Shown in pieces: positions 38,064-42,647 of a DNA stretch of 42,647 nucleotides (positions are counted from its first letter, which is position 1; every line of letters begins with the position of its first letter). The position numbers and the translations under genes are program-made. The notes below the pieces were generated by a model. The model ran no database searches, was not told the DNA's origin, and was given only the letters and a program-made list of their open reading frames with translations. This DNA is from Parcubacteria group bacterium GW2011_GWC2_48_17. Lineage in GTDB: Bacteria > Patescibacteriota > Minisyncoccia > Phycocordibacterales > UBA10002. The stretch spans positions 1-42,647 of the forward strand of contig LCPL01000007.1 of assembly GCA_001003605.1 (NCBI GenBank), given 5' to 3'.

Positions 38064-39024
38064 CGAAATCCCATACGTTGACGAGTTTCTTGCTGCACTT
38101 TCTATGAGAAACTATTCATCTGAGACTGCTTTCAACTATGAGCGCGACTTGTTGAGTTCAGTAGATTCCTAAGTGAACGCTCCTGTCCATTTGATCAAAT
38201 CTCTAATCAGACTATTGAGGATTTTAAAGTGTATTCAATTTCAAAGAATCGCAAGACGGCCCATGGGGCGAAGAGTCTTGAAAAACTTTCTGCTGGTTCA
38301 ATTAATCGGACGCTTTCAAGTCTCCGGAGCTACTTCAAATACCTCGTGGACTCCGATTATGATACGCCGGTATCGCCCCAATCGATTAAACTGCTTAAAA
38401 TGCCTCGTACGCACGCGAGAGTCGCAGAGCTTGCCTCATTTGGTCGAACTTATCGAATCACCGCTTAAATTCGAGAGGAACAAGCGCATTGCGCTTCGCA
38501 ATCGGATGATGCTGGAAGTGTTATTTGCGACAGGCATGCGTATCTCCGAACTTTTGTCGCTTAATCGCGACCAGATAAACGACACTGGAAAGGTCTTTAT
38601 TCGCGGTAAAGGTAAAAAAGAGCGGTTTGTGTATCTTACGGACCGCGCGAAGAGCCTTCTTAAGGATTACCTCCTTACACGGGATGACGATAATCCCGCG
38701 CTCTTCATTCCCTACAGCGGCAGGAACAGTGGCAAGGCTAAAATCCGTATCTCTTCGAATTACCTACAGATGAAGATAAAACGTTACAAGGAGCTTCTCG
38801 GTATTATCGTACCAACTTCCGCGCATTCGTTTCGCCATGGTTTCGCAACCTATCTTGCCGAGCAAGGGGCTAATCCGGCCGCCATTCAGATACTTCTTGG
38901 TCATGAATCGCTCCAGACCACAACGAGGTACGTTCACGCTTCTGACAAATACGCAGAAAGCACACATCATGAATTTCATCCTCTCAAAAAACTGAATCCG
39001 CCTAACAAAAGCCCCTCCAATTAG
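38047..39024 (+). pseudogene. Second tyrosine recombinase (Xer-like), two compensating frameshifts
   Basis: Three reading-frame pieces make one recombinase. 38047-38172 gives the N-terminal start (MTNLSNEIPYVDEFLAALSM). About 38157-38468 gives FSRFLSERS to LLKMPRTHARV. About 38435-39024 gives LPHLVELIESPLKFERNKRI and the catalytic domain with TGMRISELLSL, GKGKKERFVYL, HSFRHGFAT and LGHESLQTTTRYVHA. The first shift is -1 (one base lost near 38155), the second +1 (one base gained near 38425), returning to the original frame. The catalytic residues remain. It could be a decaying paralog or assembly error. Its end meets a bidirectional terminator. Confidence 0.85.
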
Positions 39025-39038
39025 GATGGGCTTTTGTT
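39004..39038 (+). terminator. Bidirectional terminator between xer pseudogene and lytic transglycosylase
   Basis: An 11-bp perfect stem (AACAAAAGCCC with GGGCTTTTGTT) has a 13-nt loop, with A/T-rich flanks on both sides. Confidence 0.85.
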
Positions 39039-39040
39039 AT

Positions 39041-39517
39041 TTAGTTAGTTGTCACCTTGATGTTGTACGCTCTAGCCAATGTATCGGATTTCTGCCAACA
39101 CTTAGACGATGAGAGCCACGGCGCGAGGCCTTCTTTTGCGTAAAGCCACCTCGCGTACGCAAGGTTCCCATCAAGCGTATGTAGGTCAAAGCCGAGCGCT
39201 TTTGCGTTGTCTTCGTGGTAAAACTCATTGATTTGCATAACACCCAGGTCTTCAGCCGTCACTTTTCCTCGGAGTACCTTGCCGCTTTTTCCAAGGTGAC
39301 GAAAGCTGGATTCGCATCTTGCGATCTCGGCCATGATTGGCGTGTCTCTGAAGTACTCACGCACATATTGTTCCAGAGTGAGCGGTCTCTCTGTCACGGC
39401 AACTTGCTGAAATCCAGTGTCAGTCGCGGAAAGACCGTTGGCCGCCAGTTCACCAGACGGAGCGCCGTAGAAGGTTGAGAAAAGAAGTATAACAGCTGTA
39501 GCTAGTTTAGTGGTCAT
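39041..39517 (-). CDS. Secreted lytic-transglycosylase-like (SLT) protein, 158 aa
   Basis: Lytic transglycosylases cleave the MurNAc-GlcNAc bond of peptidoglycan. The product has a signal peptide (residues 1-20, MTTKLATAVILLFSTFYGAP) and a small SLT-like domain: catalytic Glu at about 69 in IAEIARCESSFRH (here IMAEIARCESSFRH), then LGVMQINEFYHEDNAKALGF and AYARWLYAKEG, APWLSSSKCW. This matches the soluble lysozyme-like resuscitation-factor or SLT type. The start at 39517 was chosen because it opens the signal peptide; the longer form at 39595 does not. A strong minus promoter lies 135 nt upstream. Confidence 0.85.
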   Translation of the reverse strand: MTTKLATAVILLFSTFYGAPSGELAANGLSATDTGFQQVAVTERPLTLEQYVREYFRDTPIMAEIARCESSFRHLGKSGKVLRGKVTAEDLGVMQINEFYHEDNAKALGFDLHTLDGNLAYARWLYAKEGLAPWLSSSKCWQKSDTLARAYNIKVTTN

Positions 39518-39652
39518 AGTAGTTAACTTAAATCCCTTGCTTTGCCGAAGTTGAGCCACGCCAACCGATACAAACGACGTGCTGCAGAATCGCACTTGAG
39601 GCGGTCAAGGGATTAAAGACAACAACCAGACCTGCGTCTGATTGTCAGGGCA

Positions 39653-39681
39653 ATACTAGCACGATTTTGTACCGCTGTCAA
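39653..39681 (-). promoter_or_regulatory. Strong minus-strand promoter and structured leader of the SLT gene
   Basis: On the minus strand TTGACA (39676-39681), 17 nt, TAGTAT (39653-39658) with TG-C. The leader of about 128 nt contains a 9-bp inverted repeat (39606-39614 with 39531-39539) ending 14 nt before the ATG. No known riboswitch class was recognised. Confidence 0.7.
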
Positions 39682-39752
39682 TATTTCCACACACTCGCGC
39701 GTCCGCGTCAATGAGGTAAAACGGCCTTGTCAGGTCGTATTATATAGAGTGG

Positions 39753-39766
39753 TCTAGCGCGCTAGA
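39753..39766 (+). repeat. 14-bp perfect palindrome
   Basis: TCTAGCGCGCTAGA lies 2 nt beyond the stop of the minus-strand methyltransferase. It could be a weak terminator stem or a protein-binding site. Confidence 0.5.
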
Positions 39767-39768
39767 TT

Positions 39769-40386
39769 CTAACCGCCCTGAGGATACTCCGCGACAAGAT
39801 ATCCTACAAATCCTCGGACAGTCCCTTCTTTTACAGCAATGAACCCATTTTGCTCAATCTCGCCTATAGTAAACTCCCAATTCCCTTTGGTGTAGGAGTG
39901 TAGATTGAACCAAAAGCTAAAGAACCCGCCCAATCGTGTGTTTGGGCGGAATAAATCCAATATCACGACTCTGCCGTCTTTTTTTAAGACTCGCGCTATC
40001 TCCCCTATCGCCTTCTTTTTCACCTCACATGGCATATGGTGCAACGCGAGAATGGAAACGACTGCGTTAAACGTTTTGTCACGGAATGGCAAGCTTGAAG
40101 CGTCGGCGTATTGAAACGAAATATCTCCAGCGTTTTTTCTCGCTTCGTGAAGCATATCATCACTCGCGTCCACTCCAGTAAGAGCGAGCGGAATACTTGA
40201 ATTGGCTCGGAGAAGTTTTAAAAAAGTGCCGGTTCCGCACCCGACATCTAGTAAGCGTTCGTGCGCTCTAGGTTTTAGAAGAGATAGTGCCTGTCTGTAT
40301 ACGCGCTCTGCCCCACAGACCGACATTATCTTTGAATAGAAGCGCGCGCGAAAGCCGGTGATTGTGTCGCTGCCGTGCTTACTCAT
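39769..40386 (-). CDS. Class I SAM-dependent methyltransferase (UbiE-like)
   Basis: The 205-residue product has the Methyltransf_11 motifs: LLDVGCGTGTFLKLL (SAM loop), TGVDASDDMLHEARKNA, FQYADASSLPFRDKTFNAVV and LALHHMPCEVKKKAIGEIAR, then VLKKDGRVVILDL. It has no TM segment. The start ATG overlaps the stop of the exonuclease gene (ATGA), so both are one minus-strand transcript. UbiE-like methylases act on many small molecules; this organism type usually lacks quinones, so ubiquinone or menaquinone as substrate is unlikely. Substrate unknown. Confidence 0.88.
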   Translation of the reverse strand: MSKHGSDTITGFRARFYSKIMSVCGAERVYRQALSLLKPRAHERLLDVGCGTGTFLKLLRANSSIPLALTGVDASDDMLHEARKNAGDISFQYADASSLPFRDKTFNAVVSILALHHMPCEVKKKAIGEIARVLKKDGRVVILDLFRPNTRLGGFFSFWFNLHSYTKGNWEFTIGEIEQNGFIAVKEGTVRGFVGYLVAEYPQGG

Positions 40387-40973
40387 AGGCGCGGTGGAAT
40401 GGGAAATGAGGAATACTCGGTTAGGAGATTCTTCCCATACACTAATCTGGAAAAGGCCTCACTCTCCAATTTTGCGTCATTGAGCGCGTTGTGACTTTCA
40501 TCGCGCGATCTAAGCCCGACATGCTCCAAGATTCTATCAAGATTAAGCGCGGAATGATTGTTTTTGCGCGGAATGTCCTTCCCCAACCTAACAAACTCAT
40601 AGTAGGCGATGGAGTGGAGGTCAATCGTTCGGTGCGCGAGCGGCCAGTCTAAGTGATAGCGATGCGCCGTTTCTTGTAGGAAGTCACGGTCAAAGGAAGG
40701 ATTTTGGCCAGCAAGCGTCCACTCACCGCACCCTTTCATCCATTTTAAAAATGCGACGACCACTTCCCTATCAGTTTTCTTCGCAGCGTCATGAATTTGT
40801 TCCGAGCTAAAACCGGCGATTTTCAAAGCCTCTTTCTCAACATGCGAGCCCTCAAAAGCGCGGCATTCCATGTAGAATTGATTTCCAGGATTGTTAAAAT
40901 CAACAGCTCCAACTGAAAGGAGCGAGCACAATCGTGAATCTACTCCCGTTGATTCTACGTCTACAATTATCAT
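40383..40973 (-). CDS. DnaQ/RNase T-like 3'-5' exonuclease
   Basis: DEDDh exonucleases trim DNA or RNA 3' ends. The 196-residue product has MIIVDVESTGVD (D-x-E), GQNPSFDRDFLQE (second Asp), then SHNALNDAKLESEAFSRL (His and last Asp). All four acidic positions and the His are visible. I start at 40973, where the domain begins, not the GTG at 41072. Proofreading, RNA trimming or nucleotide scavenging are all possible. It is in one operon with the methyltransferase. Confidence 0.85.
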   Translation of the reverse strand: MIIVDVESTGVDSRLCSLLSVGAVDFNNPGNQFYMECRAFEGSHVEKEALKIAGFSSEQIHDAAKKTDREVVVAFLKWMKGCGEWTLAGQNPSFDRDFLQETAHRYHLDWPLAHRTIDLHSIAYYEFVRLGKDIPRKNNHSALNLDRILEHVGLRSRDESHNALNDAKLESEAFSRLVYGKNLLTEYSSFPIPPRL

Positions 40974-41085
40974 TTGATAAAGACTATATAGCTTCCGGGA
41001 TAGAAAATCCAGGAAGTGTCGAACAAACTTCTCGCGCGAAGATTGTAGCGCGAATGAAGGCATCCATACCACGAGGATAGCACAG

Positions 41086-41337
41086 TTAGAAGCTATTTAT
41101 GTCAGCGTCCATTGAGCCAAAATCGGCGCCAGGGTCATCAACTCCGATGGAGTCTATATCCTTCGTTATACTTTCTGTCGTATCGTCGAAGACCGGAAAA
41201 TCCCCAGTAATAATTTCGTCAGCTGGTTTCGGCTGGTTGGTGGTAGGGTCAGGAAACGTTGTTTTGGAATACTTCCAAAACACCAGCGCAGCGGCAACAA
41301 TGATAACTATTACGACAGCAATTAGAGATTTTTTCAT
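41086..41337 (-). CDS. Small membrane-anchored protein with acidic tail, 83 aa
   Basis: The product starts MKKSLIAVVIVIIVAAALVF, one TM helix at residues 4-20. A proline-rich linker and a strongly acidic tail (IGVDDPGADFGSMDADINSF) follow. I start at 41337, the ATG right before KKSL; the longer form adds nine residues without a ribosome site. Anchored proteins with acidic tails of this type are common in CPR genomes as far as I recall. Function unknown. Confidence 0.7.
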   Translation of the reverse strand: MKKSLIAVVIVIIVAAALVFWKYSKTTFPDPTTNQPKPADEIITGDFPVFDDTTESITKDIDSIGVDDPGADFGSMDADINSF

Positions 41338-41457
41338 GTTATTTTTTGCTGGAGCCAATCTCAATAATAATGGCTAAGATAAATACTCAAAATTCTGCTT
41401 CAAATGGTACGACGCAACGAATTTTGGACATTTCATCTATGTATTATAAAATAGGCT

Positions 41458-42414
41458 CTAATCCTCCACAGCTTCGTTTACACTCGGTATTTTAGAGAGT
41501 ATTGACGCGGCGCTTCTCACTGCCTCATGCGCGGCTTTTACTAGGTTTCTAACTTTCGTAAGGTCGTTTCGTAACGACGCTCTAGCGTCTTCCGCTCCCT
41601 GCCTAAGCGCTCCTTCCGTCGTTATCTCAATGAGATAAATCTTCGCCGCCTGCAGGGCCACGGCGGCACGAGTCGACGCGATGACTCCTTCTGCGGAGGA
41701 AATTGCAGCGCGCACAGCACTCACATCATGCGAATCGGCGAAGGCCTTATCGGCTCTGGAACTTATCTTCCGCAGGGCCTCCTCCATTTTGTTCAGCGCG
41801 TTTGAAAAATTGTCGACATGTCTGTCATTTATATTGGCAAACTGCTCATGCAGTCCTTCAACAGTAAGCTTCTTTTTCTCACTCTTGATTGCCTGAAGCC
41901 TCTCCTTAAGCTGTTCGCGCTTTTGCGTGATTTGCGCCTTTGCCGTTTCTTTACGCGCCGAAAGTAGTTTCTTAAATTCCTCACGCCTCATTTCTATGGC
42001 TTTCTTCAATTCCTCTCTCTTCCCCGCAAGCACATTCCGTACATCTTCGCGCTTTTGCGAAGATGCGTCCCGAAACTGCTCCTTTGTCGTAGAGGCATTT
42101 CCGCGCAGAGTTTTGATATCGGCTCGGGCATCCTGACGCGCATCCTTGGCGTAATCCAGAGCATCCTGCCGAATTGTTCGCACTTCCTGCCGTAACTCCC
42201 CTCGTGCATCCTTTGTGGTACTAGCCAAACCCTTGTGAATGACCTTAATCTCCGCGCGAGTTTCCTGGCTAACCTCTCTTTTTTGTTCGGCTAGTACAAT
42301 AGCGGACTGAACAGGCGACTCCTCCGTATGCGCAAATGCTACAGTTGCCGCTAAAAGCAGGACAAATGCGGTGGCGAGCGCGAACTCCTTTGAACTTCCG
42401 ATGTATTTCGTCAT
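41458..42414 (-). CDS. Secreted or periplasmic long coiled-coil protein, 318 aa
   Basis: The product has a signal peptide (MTKYIGSSKEFALATAFVLL and cleavage near FAHTEE). A long, highly charged helical body follows, with repeats of the form QxxREDVRxxxxxKREELKKA (for example SSQKREDVRNVL and RREEFKKLLSARKE) and several STTK turns. A short C-terminal helical domain ends at VNEAVED. There is no catalytic motif. It resembles extracellular filament or spacer proteins. A promoter lies at 42454-42482. Confidence 0.8.
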   Translation of the reverse strand: MTKYIGSSKEFALATAFVLLLAATVAFAHTEESPVQSAIVLAEQKREVSQETRAEIKVIHKGLASTTKDARGELRQEVRTIRQDALDYAKDARQDARADIKTLRGNASTTKEQFRDASSQKREDVRNVLAGKREELKKAIEMRREEFKKLLSARKETAKAQITQKREQLKERLQAIKSEKKKLTVEGLHEQFANINDRHVDNFSNALNKMEEALRKISSRADKAFADSHDVSAVRAAISSAEGVIASTRAAVALQAAKIYLIEITTEGALRQGAEDARASLRNDLTKVRNLVKAAHEAVRSAASILSKIPSVNEAVED

Positions 42415-42453
42415 ACTTTGGTAAAAGAATTAACTGGCAATACTTAAATGATA

Positions 42454-42482
42454 AGTATACGACACGCCACCTTCGCTTACAA
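42454..42482 (-). promoter_or_regulatory. Minus-strand promoter for the coiled-coil protein
   Basis: On the minus strand TTGTAA (42477-42482), 17 nt, TATACT (42454-42459). Leader about 34 nt. Confidence 0.65.
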
Positions 42483-42647
42483 CTCATCGCCGAAAGGCAA
42501 GCACAACTTCCTCCCAGCGCATACTCATCTCTCCGTCGCCTCGCTTTTTCGGGACGCCGAGATTTGATCCTTACAGGATCAATACAGGTTTCCCATTTTC
42601 TCGCGATAAGAATCGCTTGAAAATATGGGAGAACCTTTTCAAATCTC
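42483..42647 (+). other. Right-end non-coding stretch with inverted repeats
   Basis: No gene is supported. Small inverted repeats are present: GATCC/GGATC near 42567-42581, CCCATTTTC (about 42592-42600) with GAAAATATGGG, and GAGATTTG near 42560 with CAAATCTC at the window end. Confidence 0.4.

Noticed and set aside
1-42647. Alternative genetic code (TGA as glycine)
   Set aside because: serS, the S51 region and many others end cleanly at TGA, and core proteins need no TGA read-through.
1-42647. Insertion sequence, retron or diversity-generating element
   Set aside because: No transposase or reverse transcriptase frame was found on either strand.

Overview
The window looks like a chromosomal segment of a Patescibacteria (CPR) bacterium, most likely from the Parcubacteria side. 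The reasons are: compact core genes (ftsQ, scpA, scpB, D-Ala-D-Ala carboxypeptidase, mraY-like, ftsW, murG, M23 peptidase, Xer) mixed with several aminoacyl-tRNA synthetases and many short membrane or coiled-coil proteins; a two-TM ClpC-like ATPase; short versions of some enzymes; and few good Shine-Dalgarno sites. TAA, TAG and TGA all end genes, so the code is the standard one. No rRNA, tRNA, CRISPR or transposase gene was recognised.

Layout. 1-5.8 kb: end of an unknown gene, a small gene, serS, ftsQ, a membrane protein and a ClpC-like ATPase with a degenerate first ATPase domain. 6-10 kb: small unknown genes, a tRNA-dihydrouridine synthase, a truncated cell-surface protein, a gene scrap and a GNAT. 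10-13.4 kb: a membrane protein fused to an arginine-methyltransferase-like domain, then a membrane histidine kinase. 13.4-18.4 kb: two cargo blocks set off by repeated copies of the kinase 3' end: a minus-strand block (S51 peptidase, archaeal-type aspS, AsnRS-like gene) and a CYTH phosphatase. 18.4-22.5 kb: tandem small membrane genes and a HAF-propeller/lipase secreted protein, frameshifted and partly duplicated. 22.5-25.6 kb: trpS, a MNT/HepT toxin-antitoxin pair and a bacterial-type aspS lacking the GAD insertion. 25.7-36.4 kb: GNAT, scpA, scpB, dacA, mraY, a stand-alone 44-aa membrane peptide unit, ftsW, murG, gltX and an M23 peptidase. 36.5-39 kb: Xer recombinase, a possible nuclease and a second, frameshifted Xer gene. 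39-42.6 kb: minus-strand lytic transglycosylase, methyltransferase, exonuclease and two small or secreted proteins.

Two window-wide patterns stand out. First, nine spacers between same-strand genes hold imperfect inverted repeats built from iterated 5-9 nt words. The word differs between spacers. In most, the upstream stop codon lies in or beside the left arm and the downstream ATG follows the right arm. Second, several genes carry an extended -10 box (TGnTANNNT) that ends 6-9 nt before the start codon, so their mRNAs should be leaderless or nearly so. Together these suggest that initiation here relies little on Shine-Dalgarno pairing.

Functionally the segment joins peptidoglycan synthesis and division (FtsQ, MraY, FtsW, MurG, DacA, M23, SLT), chromosome segregation and resolution (ScpA/B, Xer) and translation (SerRS, TrpRS, GluRS, two AspRS types, an AsnRS-like protein, Dus). 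Accessory genes sit in the gaps. All calls come from reading the sequence; no database search was run.
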